DNA of 64,000 nt from Pseudocercospora fijiensis CIRAD86. Taxonomy: Eukaryota > Ascomycota > Dothideomycetes > Mycosphaerellales > Mycosphaerellaceae. The translations under genes were made by a program, and so were the position numbers. Under the pieces are notes generated by a model. It was not told the origin of the DNA, did no database searches, and saw only the letters and a program-made list of their open reading frames with translations. Where the stretch lies: NCBI RefSeq assembly GCF_000340215.1, contig NW_006921532.1, positions 10,887,764-10,951,763 on the forward strand, given 5' to 3'. Shown one piece after another: positions 42,948 to 53,248 of this stretch; position 1 is the stretch's first letter; the number at the start of each line of letters is the position of its first letter.

Positions 42948-43886
42948 ATGGGCAGGTTCAAAGGAAACAAGAAAGCGGCAGGTCCGAAGAAAGCTCCACT
43001 AACACACTTTCTTTGCCTTCCTCTTATCACTTCCTCCTCGCGACCGGAGATTGAGGCATCGCTGAATGCATTCAAGGACAGTGTGACTTCTTCTCCACCA
43101 AGTCGATCAGATACTTCCCAAGCAGATGGCGCAGAAGAAGACAAGATCACCACCAGCATTCATCCAAAGGCAATTCGCCCCGTTGGCACTCTACACTTAA
43201 CTCTAGGAGTAATGAGTCTCGATCCCACGAAGCTTGCAGCAGCTGTGAATTTCCTCAAGGAGCTCGATCTTAAATCAATGCTGGACGGAGCTTCTCCAGG
43301 AAGCGTCAACGGCTCCCAAACAGAATCCAAGGTCTCAAACGAGGACTCTGTTGGAGATTCTTCGTCTGCCATTAGAGATGGAGATGGCCCTCTGAAGCTT
43401 GACTTGAAAGGTCTGGAATCCATGCACCCACCTCAGAAGACCTCGATATTGTATGCGGCTCCGACCGATCGTACCGGGAGACTCTACCCATTCTGTCTTG
43501 CATTACAGGAAGCTTTCAATGAGAAGGAGTTTCTCGTCAGTGATGACAGGAAACTCAAGCTCCATGCCACACTCGTCAACACCATCTATGCCAAAGACAG
43601 GGGGAAACCTACAAAGCCCCAGATCAATGCCCAGGTTTCGAACATCCCAATACGGACACAGAATAATGCAGACGCAGTCAAAGGACATGGACCAGATGCC
43701 AACGCGCACCTCAAATTGGATGCCAGAAGCCTGATTGACAAGTATAAAGATTATGTTTGGGCAGAACAAATCACTCTTGATAGAGTTGCGATTTGTGAGA
43801 TGGGAGCGAAGAAGATTCTCGACGGAGATGGAAATGTCATTGACGAGAGATACACTGAAGTGGCTTCAGTACCGCTGCCCACATAA
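42948..43886 (+). CDS. 2H phosphoesterase, AKAP7-like (AKAP7 RNA-ligase-like domain)
   Basis: From the ATG at 42948 (GCCATGG context) the unspliced frame gives 312 residues; an in-frame ATG at 42753 would add 65 residues that lack the family pattern. A Lys-rich N-terminus (GRFKGNKKAAGPKK) precedes PLTHFLCLPL. Both catalytic HxT motifs of the 2H fold are present: LHLTLGVMSL near residue 83 and LHATLVNTIY near residue 206. The domain is the AKAP7/ASCC1-type 2H phosphoesterase, which acts on cyclic or 2',5'-linked phosphates; the true substrate in fungi is unknown. A Ser-rich insert of about 50 residues separates the two halves. Confidence 0.85.
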   Translation: MGRFKGNKKAAGPKKAPLTHFLCLPLITSSSRPEIEASLNAFKDSVTSSPPSRSDTSQADGAEEDKITTSIHPKAIRPVGTLHLTLGVMSLDPTKLAAAVNFLKELDLKSMLDGASPGSVNGSQTESKVSNEDSVGDSSSAIRDGDGPLKLDLKGLESMHPPQKTSILYAAPTDRTGRLYPFCLALQEAFNEKEFLVSDDRKLKLHATLVNTIYAKDRGKPTKPQINAQVSNIPIRTQNNADAVKGHGPDANAHLKLDARSLIDKYKDYVWAEQITLDRVAICEMGAKKILDGDGNVIDERYTEVASVPLPT

Positions 43887-44977
43887 GCCCTCTCTTCAAT
43901 TGCCTTCTTGAAGCCGAATTGAACTACGCTATGTAACAACATATTGCAGCGTTCAGCGATGGGAGTCCGGATAATGCGCAAGGCCAAGAAGCTTTCCGAA
44001 CAGGTGAAGAACGACTTGATAATAAGACCAACGACAGCCAAAATGCAAAGTCAGCTGGCGAGTCAGGGAAACACACTCTCGGAGAGTAATACGCAATACT
44101 GAGTCTGCTACTGCGACGTCCTGGCCGCGCATACTACTCTCAACCGCTGCTACTTCACGCCTCTTGCATACCGAGCTTTCTGGCCTGCGCCGTGATTAGG
44201 TGGGCGTCCTTCACTTGAAATCTTTGCTTATTACACAGCTTGCAGTCGCACAACCAAGAAGATGTAGTTGTGCGGGCAAGCTTAGTTCCAATGGTGGAAG
44301 GCGCCATCGACTCGCTTAAGCTGCATTTCATCTTAACAGCTGAAAAGGGTGAAGCTCATTCAAGTCGCGTCGCCAAATTCGATCTGATCGGCAGCTAGTC
44401 AGTGGCTTGGCTTTGGAGCTTCTCTCCACGATCAACAACTCTCTACTTTGCATTTTAAAGACAGCCTTATCTTCATCATCCTTCAATGGTCATGCTATGG
44501 GAAGCCATCATATTGCTCCTGGTATGGCCTAAGTTATTCCCGTACTTGGCATGAGCCCGCCCGTCTACACTCGTTTTAGACTTAATAACATGGCGTAACC
44601 CGAAGGAGGAAACCCAACGTTCAAGCATTTGTGGCGCTTGGTGCTGAAACAAAAGCAGTCGGTCGGCCGCCAGAATCAAAGTCACTTATAGCATATACCT
44701 GCATTCTGACTAGTAAGCAGGCAACGCGCGTGGCTACGGCATTCGGGGGTAAGGCAGGATGCTTAGTGCACGGCAACCACAGCCCTGGTGGCGGACTCCG
44801 AAAAGGATGTAAGATGAGTTAGGCGACCTGTCAAGTAGGTCTTGCGACTCTTGTCGACTATCCTCTTGAACCTCCTCTGCGGGTGTGTGGTTCTGCTGTC
44901 CTTGGTGTTGAGCGCGATCTCTTATTTCTTCTTCGCTCGTTACACTTGTGGCTATTAGCCACGTCCATTCGTTCAAG
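43887..44977. other. intergenic, nothing recognised
   Basis: This is 3' flank of the AKAP7-like gene and the promoter of the wall-protein gene. Short frames on both strands show no domain or repeat. Confidence 0.5.
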
Positions 44978-46354
44978 ATGATCGCACCAATTACCACTGT
45001 CCTTATTTCACTTCTAGCATTCGCGGCAGCACAAGTAGACACGGATGGCGCGACGGATTCGGCACCTGCTTTCACGTTCGCTCCAGCATCTAGCTCCGAC
45101 GTCCCAGCATTCGCAGATGATGTTCAAAGAACAATGTCCACACAGACTGAGCTTGACGCGCCGAATACTACAGCTCCTACTGGGACCCCGTCAGTTGATG
45201 GCCCACGAGCTAGCCCTTTGGCGCCTGTGACCGCCAGCTCCGAGTCCAACCTCGATATGCCAACTTCTTCACCTACAACGACGCCATCTTCATCACCAGA
45301 ATTCGCATTCGCACCTACGACAACATCGCCATCATTCGCATTTGCACCAACAACTTCGAGCATGGAGTTCTCCTTTCAGCCGCAGACCCAGTCTTCACAA
45401 GCTCCGACCAGCCCGGTCACGACAAAGCCCTCAGAGCCAGAGCAGAACACTGCGATCGTAGAATCCTCGGAAACTCAACTCGAACAACCCACAACCACGC
45501 CAGAATTCACCTACTCACCATCCACAACACCATCTTTCACCCCATCTTTCACCTACTCACCATCTTTCACCCCATCTTTCACCTACTCACCATCAACAAC
45601 CCCATCTTTCACCTACTCACCATCAACAACACCCTCCACAACCCCATCTTTCACCTACAACCCACCACCACCATCATCATCCATCCCCGGAAACCCCGTC
45701 GAGCAACACCCCCACCTCGAACAATCCGCCACCTCCCTCATCGCCCCATCCCCCATCCTCGCACCGTCCGTCTCCTCCCTCGAAAAACCTTCCCCCTCCA
45801 CAATCACCGGCGCCCCAATCTACAAAACTCTCCACGTCAGCCAAGCCTCCAACGGAAATTTCATGTACGGCTCCCACACGCTCTCCCCGGGCGCGGAAAT
45901 CACGCAAGGCGCGAACCCGAAATTCCCGACGCAGATCATCGACGTGAAATCTTCGGCGGAAGTCCTCATTGAGAATGCCGCCAAGACGACGGAGACGCAG
46001 TACTTATCATCTGGGAGACCTTCTGCTACGGTGACGGTGAGGCCGGTTCCGTCTCTCAATGGGGGTTATTATGTACTTTCTGCTGCGCCTCAGGAGTGGG
46101 TTACGTTGAATGGGTATACGATGGCGGTTAGTTCGGTTGCGGTGGCGACGGAGAAGGCGATTGCGTTTCAGGGGCATACGGTTTCTATGGGGGGAGTGAC
46201 GTTGGTTGCTCGTCCTACTGCTGCTGCTGCGGCGAAGAGTTCGCAGGCGGGTGCGGAGAGTTCGAGGGTGCCTGATTCTGGGGTTGGGAGAGTTGGGGCT
46301 GCTGGGTCGGTTGTGTGTGTTTTGTCTGGGTTGGTTGTGGGGTTGATGTTGTAG
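44978..46354 (+). CDS. GPI-anchor-type Ser/Thr/Pro-rich cell wall protein
   Basis: The protein is 458 residues from the ATG at 44978 (MIAPITTVLISLLAFAAAQ, a signal peptide); an ATG at 44948 would add 10 residues ahead of it. A Ser/Thr/Pro-rich region carries FAFAPTT repeats and then tandem TPSFTYSPS repeats at 45510-45660. A globular-looking part follows, with repeated GS-HTLSPGAEIT, NGYTMAVSS and QGHTVSMGG strands of the type common in fungal wall proteins. The C-terminus ends in a hydrophobic stretch (AAGSVVCVLSGLVVGLML) after small residues, as expected for GPI anchoring. Its role is probably structural or adhesive at the cell surface. Confidence 0.8.
   Translation: MIAPITTVLISLLAFAAAQVDTDGATDSAPAFTFAPASSSDVPAFADDVQRTMSTQTELDAPNTTAPTGTPSVDGPRASPLAPVTASSESNLDMPTSSPTTTPSSSPEFAFAPTTTSPSFAFAPTTSSMEFSFQPQTQSSQAPTSPVTTKPSEPEQNTAIVESSETQLEQPTTTPEFTYSPSTTPSFTPSFTYSPSFTPSFTYSPSTTPSFTYSPSTTPSTTPSFTYNPPPPSSSIPGNPVEQHPHLEQSATSLIAPSPILAPSVSSLEKPSPSTITGAPIYKTLHVSQASNGNFMYGSHTLSPGAEITQGANPKFPTQIIDVKSSAEVLIENAAKTTETQYLSSGRPSATVTVRPVPSLNGGYYVLSAAPQEWVTLNGYTMAVSSVAVATEKAIAFQGHTVSMGGVTLVARPTAAAAAKSSQAGAESSRVPDSGVGRVGAAGSVVCVLSGLVVGLML
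45512..45660 (+). repeat. minisatellite within the wall-protein gene
   Basis: Units built on CCATCTTTCACCTACTCACC, with or without an ATCAACAA spacer, recur about five times and encode TPSFTYSPS. The copies are almost identical at the DNA level, so unit number is likely to vary between strains. Confidence 0.85.
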
Positions 46355-47921
46355 TTTTCTTTGAGCGAGGGAGTGTGTCGTGTTATAATGGAGAATGCTA
46401 CGTTGGGGCTTTTCTTGGAGATGATGTTTGGTAGTTCGTGTTGAAAGGGTGTGTCTGTGAGATGATGGATGGATTTGTGTTCCGACCTTATCTCATCGCC
46501 TGTTCGCTCGCTGATGTTCTTTGACATGTGCTCTACGAAATGTGGCATGCTACGAGCATTGGCCATGATGTTCGCGATGCTCGGTGAATAGGCTGAAACT
46601 GGTAAGGGAGGCCGGTAAGGAGTGGAGAGCAACAGCAATGATTTGCTCGCCACATCGTCGCATACTTGAGGAGGCAGAATGGATGCATGGATGAGCTTTC
46701 AGACCCGAAAAGGGCGCTCCTGAAAGGATGGAAAGTACGACCGTGGAGAAGTCTTGTCCAAATTTCCATTCGGCGAGGACCGATGGTGTTCTCGGCGTCG
46801 GACTGATCTCTGGCCTTCTCATGCTGCAGGATACGCTCGTAAGTCAGCCCGGCGTTCAAGGAAAGTCCCAGCGTCGTCGGTCAAATCTTGCATTGGGATG
46901 TTGCAGAAATGCAGGCTTCGGGCCGGTGAAAAGCCGGCAATAGCCGATGCGCAAAGGAAGGGAAGGGAGCATGACGTGCTTCACAGAAAAGCCATGGACT
47001 GCAAGGCACGGCGTCAGCCCAGGAAGCCTACTTGATCAGCCATTTCGATTGGAGCTGAACGTAGCGTAAGGTCAACAGAAGCTTTTGGCGGCCCCGGCCT
47101 CATGCTTCTGCAGAGCGCAAAAAATCTTCATTTGTCGCGCCAAGCTACACCGACTTTGCCATGCCCCGAGACAATGCGGAAACTTCTCGTGCAAGTGCTG
47201 AGAAATCAGGATGTGGGGATGGAGATAGCAGGAGAGGAGGTGACGTGAATGCAGTATGTCAAGCGGAACAAGGGAGGGAGGTGTTACTTGAGAAAAACAT
47301 TTGGTGGAGCTGCAAAGAGTGGCTCCTGCCGATGGTGAGCCGCGCAGACGGAATGATCAGCATCAGCATGGAGATTATTATTGTGCAGGTGGTGGGTGAT
47401 GATTGTTGGTCGAAAGTTGAATAGTCCTGAAGTGACAGATGCGAGTTGGTGGTACAACAGCGATGTGGCCGGTTCCTGGAGGAAACGAGGGAAATAAGCC
47501 TTGCCTTTGCTGCGCGGACAGAAGTGCTTCTTTTGCTTGTGCCGACGTCATTGAATCCTCAGAACTTTCACCACTCCACCTCCCATTGTTGAGCCATTCC
47601 CAAGCAAGCATCTTTGCTCAGAAGGTTGCTTGCACGCCGGGTAGATAAGGTCTGCCCAATGATCGCGGTGCTGTACATGACCACCAGACGGTGATTCGCG
47701 TGCCGGAGCCAGTGACACACATAAATGCCTGGTCCTGGTAAGTGGTCCACATTACTCAAAACCCTCTCCGCCGCCCTGCCCTCAAACTCTCGACTCCAGT
47801 CTGCTCTTGCGACAGTGAGCTCGCCCAAGCCTCACCGCTGTGCCTGCCATCTGCCCTTGACCCGTCCGTCCCTGCTGCAAGCCAAGCCCGACGAGCATCG
47901 ACATCCGCTCGACAACCAAGC
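46355..47921. other. intergenic, nothing recognised
   Basis: More than 1.5 kb without a convincing gene. Overlapping short frames exist on both strands. The last 180 bases are open in frame with the downstream transporter but are Ser/Pro-rich and unlike the family, so they are treated as 5' leader. Confidence 0.5.
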
Positions 47922-49382
47922 ATGTCCCAAGGCATGACCGACTATGGCCTTGCCCGCGATACTGGCTATGCAGATATCAATGAGAAGGACGACTTGAGCT
48001 CGAGCGGCCGATCGAAAGAGAGCCAGCTCAGAAAGGACAAGCACAATGCCATCCTCGACCCAGAGCTGGCTTTGGCCGAGCAGTCGACAATCCACGAAGG
48101 CCAGCAGAAATTCAACAAGCTGTCGTGGCAGCGTCTGACAGTCTGCCTGATCGTCGAGGCCATTGCACTGGGTTCGCTCAGTGTGCCGTCTGCCTTCGCC
48201 ACCCTCGGTATGGTCCCTGGTGTCATTTTGTCCGTAGGCCTTGGCCTGGTGGCTATTTATACTTCATATGTCGTTGGCCAGGTCAAAATGCGCTATCCGC
48301 ACATCGAGCACTACGCAGATGCAGTCAGGCTGATTTGGGGAAAATTCGGATATGAGCTCACGGGAGCCATGTTCGTCCTGTTTCTGGTTCTGCTGGTCGG
48401 TTCTCACGCCTTGACCGGCACCATTGCCTGGATTCGCATCGTCAATGAGCCGGGTATTTGCGCCCTTGTCTGGTCAATTGTCTCGGCCATCATCCTCTTC
48501 CTCGTGGCTCTTCCGCCAACTTTCCATGATGTTGCCGTCCTTGGATACATCGACTTCGTCTCAATCATTGCCGCTATCCTCATTACCATTATCGCAACCG
48601 GTGTCGAGGCACACCAGGCTCCTGGAGGTCTTGCCGCCGTCGATTGGCAACTCTGGCCAGCCGAGGGCACGACATTCTACGCTGCCTTCTTATCCACCAC
48701 CAACATCATCTTCGCCTACTCCTTCGCTGTCTGCCAATTCTCCTTCATGTCGGAGATGCACACGCCCAAGGATTATGTCAAGTCCATTTGGGCTCTTGGC
48801 TTGATCGAGATTTTCATCTACACCCTGACTGGTGCCTTGGTTTACTCCTTCGTCGGACAGTCAGTCAAGTCCCCAGCTTTGCTGAGTGCCGGCTTCACCG
48901 TGTCCCGCGTCGCCTTCGGAGTCGCTCTTCCGGTAATTTTCATCTCGGGAAGCATCAACGGCACAGTCGTAGGACGGTATATCATGGAACGCGTCTTCAA
49001 GGACTCCCCGATCAGGTACATCCACAGCAAGAAGGCCTGGATCATCTGGATTGCACTGATCGCCATCATCACCATCATTGGCTGGCTCATCGCAGAGGCC
49101 ATTCCATTCTTCAACGCCCTCCTCGGTCTGATCTCCGCCCTTTTCATCTCCGGCTTCACCTTCTACTTCCCTGCTCTTTTCTGGTTCCAACTGATTAAAG
49201 AGGGCAAGTGGTACGTTGGCTGGAAGAACATTGTTCTCTCCACCATCAACGTCATCGTCTTCTTGATCGGCCTGATTGTTCTCGGCGCTGGAACATATGC
49301 GTCCGTGGAGGATATCATACACCAGTATTCCTCCGGCGAAGTGAGAGGCAGCTTTACGTGCTCAAGCGCCGCCTACGCATGA
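47922..49382 (+). CDS. amino acid transporter, AAAP family (Mtr/neutral amino acid permease-like)
   Basis: The protein is unspliced and 486 residues from the ATG at 47922 (MSQGMTDYGLARDTGY). The hydrophilic N-terminus of about 65 residues is followed by about 11 membrane segments. The segment KLSWQRLTVCLIVEAIALGSLS leads into SVPSAFATLGMVPGVILSVG, the conserved first two helices of fungal AAAP transporters. Further conserved pieces are QVKMRYPHIEHYADA, TTNIIFAYSFAVCQFSFMSE and SRVAFGVALPVIFISGSING. These carriers import neutral or aromatic amino acids by proton symport at the plasma membrane. The particular substrate is not predictable here. No gene cluster surrounds it. Confidence 0.9.
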   Translation: MSQGMTDYGLARDTGYADINEKDDLSSSGRSKESQLRKDKHNAILDPELALAEQSTIHEGQQKFNKLSWQRLTVCLIVEAIALGSLSVPSAFATLGMVPGVILSVGLGLVAIYTSYVVGQVKMRYPHIEHYADAVRLIWGKFGYELTGAMFVLFLVLLVGSHALTGTIAWIRIVNEPGICALVWSIVSAIILFLVALPPTFHDVAVLGYIDFVSIIAAILITIIATGVEAHQAPGGLAAVDWQLWPAEGTTFYAAFLSTTNIIFAYSFAVCQFSFMSEMHTPKDYVKSIWALGLIEIFIYTLTGALVYSFVGQSVKSPALLSAGFTVSRVAFGVALPVIFISGSINGTVVGRYIMERVFKDSPIRYIHSKKAWIIWIALIAIITIIGWLIAEAIPFFNALLGLISALFISGFTFYFPALFWFQLIKEGKWYVGWKNIVLSTINVIVFLIGLIVLGAGTYASVEDIIHQYSSGEVRGSFTCSSAAYA

Positions 49383-50016
49383 TACATAGACGGCATTTTT
49401 CGGCGCTTGGATATGCCCCAACTGCAAGCTTTTGTGAAGCCGCTGCACGCTTGGAATGTTGTAAATGTACGAATTGCATAGCATAGCATATGACTAGATG
49501 ACGAATCAACGAAATCAAGAATTTGCCTTCCGAGGCACAACACAATGTTTTTGTTTTCAAGAAATTACCCAGGTAAAGTCAGAGAGTCCCGGCAAGTCCA
49601 AAGTATCTCATCTGTCAATGCTCAGGGAGGATGGGTACTAGATCGATCGTCGGGGTTGCCCGGCGCCTATCTCCGGATTTCCCACGTTTTTGGCTTTCAT
49701 GTGAGGATATGGCTTGCACGCCCTTTGACATGCCATCTTTGAGGCGAAACTTTGACTCGTCCCGCTCGAATTCAAGCCTTTGTATCTTACCAGTGGCAGA
49801 AGTCAAAAGTCGCAAGGCGCAAGGCGAGATCCGTTGGTGATGCTGTCATGCCGACTTTGCAGTCACCGTGAACGACAACTAATCAGGCAGTCCCCTTCGA
49901 AGAAGGCGCGGCAGTCCGTATCTTTGGTCGGAAGAGAGTAGTGAGTCAGCTCGAGCGTTCGAACGGCTGGCTCATGAAGGAAATGGAATCGATTGTCCTG
50001 TATACGAACCTAGGGC
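49383..50016. other. intergenic between convergent genes
   Basis: This holds the 3' flanks of the amino acid transporter and the UNC93-like gene. I see a GTCGCAAGGCGCAAGGCG short repeat near 49810 and nothing else. Confidence 0.5.
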
Positions 50017-51646
50017 TCAAGTCTGTGGCGGTACCACTGTGCATACGTCGCCATCGCCCGAGGAATGCTCCGACTGCACTGGAAGTTTCGCGTCTGTAAT
50101 GATGACCTGAGCGGGAGTCTCAATGCCATCGATCGTGTTGACTCGGTCCTCCATGTTCGTATCCTTCATCCACCATTTGATGATTGGTAAGCAGCAAATT
50201 GGTCCAGCAGCGACGAACTGTGGGATTGTTAGCGGAAGAGATTGGTAATAATGTAGGAGTGGACGTCTCACAGCCCATGCGGTGCCGAACATGAACTCCT
50301 TGGAGTATCCACTTAGATCCAAGGAATAGCCAGCGATCTGGCATGCGGCATTGAGCAGTCGATACAGCGAGGCGTATACAGACAGCTTCGATGGAATTGA
50401 TCAGCTGGCGTGTACGATTCGACCTTTTGAGCGTCACTCACCTCGTCCGTGTTGTTGCTCAAAGCTCCCATGAACCAGTAACAATAGCAATTGTACGTGG
50501 CATCCATAAATCCGTACATCACGAACACGAAACACGCGACCCCATAGCCATCATCATACACATCGATGCGCTGCTCCTCATTCAGACCGTATTTCGTCTT
50601 CTTCATGATGAAGTAGCCGCCGATCCAGAGGGCGTTGAACGCGACAAAAACATAAACTCCCGCCCAGAATGCACGCTTCCGTCGCTTGAACGGCAGTTTA
50701 TCCGTGAAAAGGTTGAGGATCCAGGGTGCGAAGAGCTGGACTGCTCCGGACAAGAAGGTGTTCAAAGCACGACCTCTGACGGTGAAGTAGACTCCGTTGA
50801 AGTCGTTGTTTTGATAGATCTGCAGAAAAAAAAAACATCAGAGATTCCTTCGGACCAAGCATTTTGTGAACACGACATACACACCACATAATAGTTGACA
50901 GCCCAACACATCGGACAGAAAAATATCATCCACCAATTCCTCCTACACACTTGATACGACGAAATCAACTCCTCCCGGAACGTCTTCTGATCCTGCAACA
51001 ACACCACCCTCGTCCCGTCCTCCCGCACAATAAACTCCCAAGGATACAAACACAGCCCCAAAAACGCTCCAACCAACATCAAAGCAAAAAGCCCTATATA
51101 CGTCCCATCATTCACTCGACTCCCATTCCCCACCCCAGACTTCCAATTCTGCCCCACAGGAATCGCCGCCCCGATCACCACCCCGGATTGAAAAATCGTC
51201 CAAAAGATAGACACGTACAACCCTTTCTTCTCCTCCGAAGCATAAGCCGTAATCGCCGTGCCCTCCGCACACCACAGAAACGCAGCCGACAATCCACACC
51301 AACAGCCCCCGAAGATCACGAACGGGACGTTTCCCGTGTGGTTATAGCACCACAGACTCGCGGCGTAAGCGGCGTACCCGAACCCCCCGAACCAGAGCGT
51401 CCATTGCAAGCCGAAGTAGTTGAGACAGGCCGGGGCGATGAAGCAGAACGTTGTGAAGACGGTGTACAAGGCGATGTTCGCGATGTCGGAGAGCCGTTGG
51501 GTTTGTTGGCCCGCTCCGCCGAGGAAGGTGATGACGTTGTACATTCCTACCGTCAGGAATAAAACCAGGCCTAGCATGATGGCTTGGATGCGTGGGTGGG
51601 TGTAGGCGCGGATTTCGAGGCCGAAGACATGGTGGGGGTTTGGGAG
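50017..51646 (-). CDS. UNC93-like major facilitator transporter (5' end uncertain)
   Basis: Four exons are firm on the minus strand (51646-50885, 50819-50442, 50385-50272, 50217-50017; introns 65, 56 and 54 bp), all joining in phase to about 484 residues. The sequence begins within LPNPHHVFGLEIRAYTHPR and runs through about 11 membrane segments, including GMYNVITFLGGAGQQ, GGCWCGLSAAFLWCAEG (the UNC93-type glycine-rich helix) and GYGVACFVFVMYGFMDATYN. A GT-AG intron with a CTGAC branch site ends at 51647, so at least one further 5' exon exists upstream, perhaps starting at 51862; its donor is not resolved. The substrate is unknown. The next genes are a Zn2Cys6 regulator and a PhyH dioxygenase. 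Confidence 0.82.
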
Positions 51647-51862
51647 CTGTGATGAATGAAGATGGGATGGTCAGTTCAGGGAATTCAAAATGTACGAGCA
51701 AGGATTCTTCTCTTCTGCTTGGGATGGATTGATGGAGGACGACTCAACTGATGAACTCCCTCGCAAATACTTCCACTCCTCCGGTTCATCGGGGAGAAGA
51801 TTCTTTTCCCCTTTCTTCCGCGGTGCTCGAGGCACGAGCGCTTGGAAACGTGACCAACGCAT

Positions 51863-53248
51863 CTCCTCCGATCAGGCGCGATTTCAGCCTTGCCTTGCTG
51901 CTGGCTGGCAAAAGTCATAAGCTCTCGCACGACTACTGAATTCCGGAAGGTGAGTGATAAAATGACAAGCATGTGATGATGGTATACCCTGAGGCGCGCG
52001 TCGAGTGGATGTATGTACTGTAGGGATAGACAGAAGTTTTGATCCCCTTAGGAGAGGTTCTCAGCTCCGATAGGTCTGATAGAAGGGGAAACTTCTGTCG
52101 GCAGTGGTAGTGGTGGTGGAGAACTTGCTGGTTTGTGAATGTTGCCGTCGGCCCGCGCGCCGTTAGAACTGCGACTGCATGTACTGATGATATCTAGGCA
52201 CTCCACGCCCGCTCTTTCGAGAGGGCGGAGTGATTGATTGACGCAACCCCGGATACCGGCGGTCTATCTCTACCTACCAGGTACCTACTTGAAGGGCGGT
52301 ATTATTCCGATCTGTTCGAAGCCTAGCAAAAACGTATTTCATACCAGATCTCATGATTATGCCCCTATTCAGTTCCTCTCATCAAGCAGACTACACTACT
52401 GCACTCCTCTGCTATGATTCATTGTTTCTACTATTGTCGTCGCAGTCGCATAGACACGGCAAAAGCCCAATCTTCACTGCCGATAGCATTTATTGCCAAT
52501 CTTGGGGTTAAAATTATCCGATGATAAGAGTTCCTGGGACACCGACATATGCAAGGCGCATCCCAGCCAAACGTGCGGAGGCTCCAGTGCTCCGGCCACG
52601 AGGATAGTCTGCTCGGAGCCTCGGACGCAAATTTCGCGAAGCAGATCATTATTAGTTCTATTGTTGGGCGGCAGCTGGAGAGCGCATGTGAGAGAGACGA
52701 GGAGCTTGGTGGTTCTTGTGTACAATGAGCAACCAGTCACCGGGCCGGGTTGTGGTCCGTCTGTCAAGGTTTTCGGTGGTATCATTATACCCTGTGGAAG
52801 GGTCTCCGAGCCCTGCGACTGCTGTCCTACCGAATGGGAGAAGTAGATTGTGCCTGTGTTGAGTTCCAATCTACCACTCGGGCGGCGGACGCTATGACTC
52901 GGGTCTTGAGAGAGGTGTGTCGGAATAGTCCTCCGTCTCGTTGGCAATAACAGCGAAAGCAAGGATTCTCCACTTTCTTCCCACCCAGCTCCCTACCTAC
53001 TCGGGTTCTTCACGCGTGATCCACGTGCAGTGCGAGACTTGCCGATCTTCATTGCAAGGGGGAGCTTCTCCTGGACCTTCCCAGCAGACGCAGGAGGAAT
53101 AATCGCGTTGAAATGTTTCATCATCAGACAATTGGAAAGGTATTTCCAACCAGTAGATACCGCTACTGGTCTAGATCCAAACGCCATTTCTACCTCTTTT
53201 AGACCTGCTTCTCCTGTGCAAGAACCGTCATCGGACTACGCCAGAACT
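51863..53248. other. intergenic, nothing recognised
   Basis: This is the upstream region shared by the divergent UNC93-like and Zn2Cys6 genes. A 162-codon minus-strand frame at 52474-52962 and antisense frames show no domain. No RNA gene or clear repeat was found. Confidence 0.45.

Noticed and set aside
50391..50891. 166-codon plus-strand frame
   Set aside because: It is antisense to well-supported exons of the UNC93-like gene.
52474..52962. 162-codon minus-strand frame as a gene
   Set aside because: No domain or signal; the region is a divergent promoter and the opposite strand is equally open.
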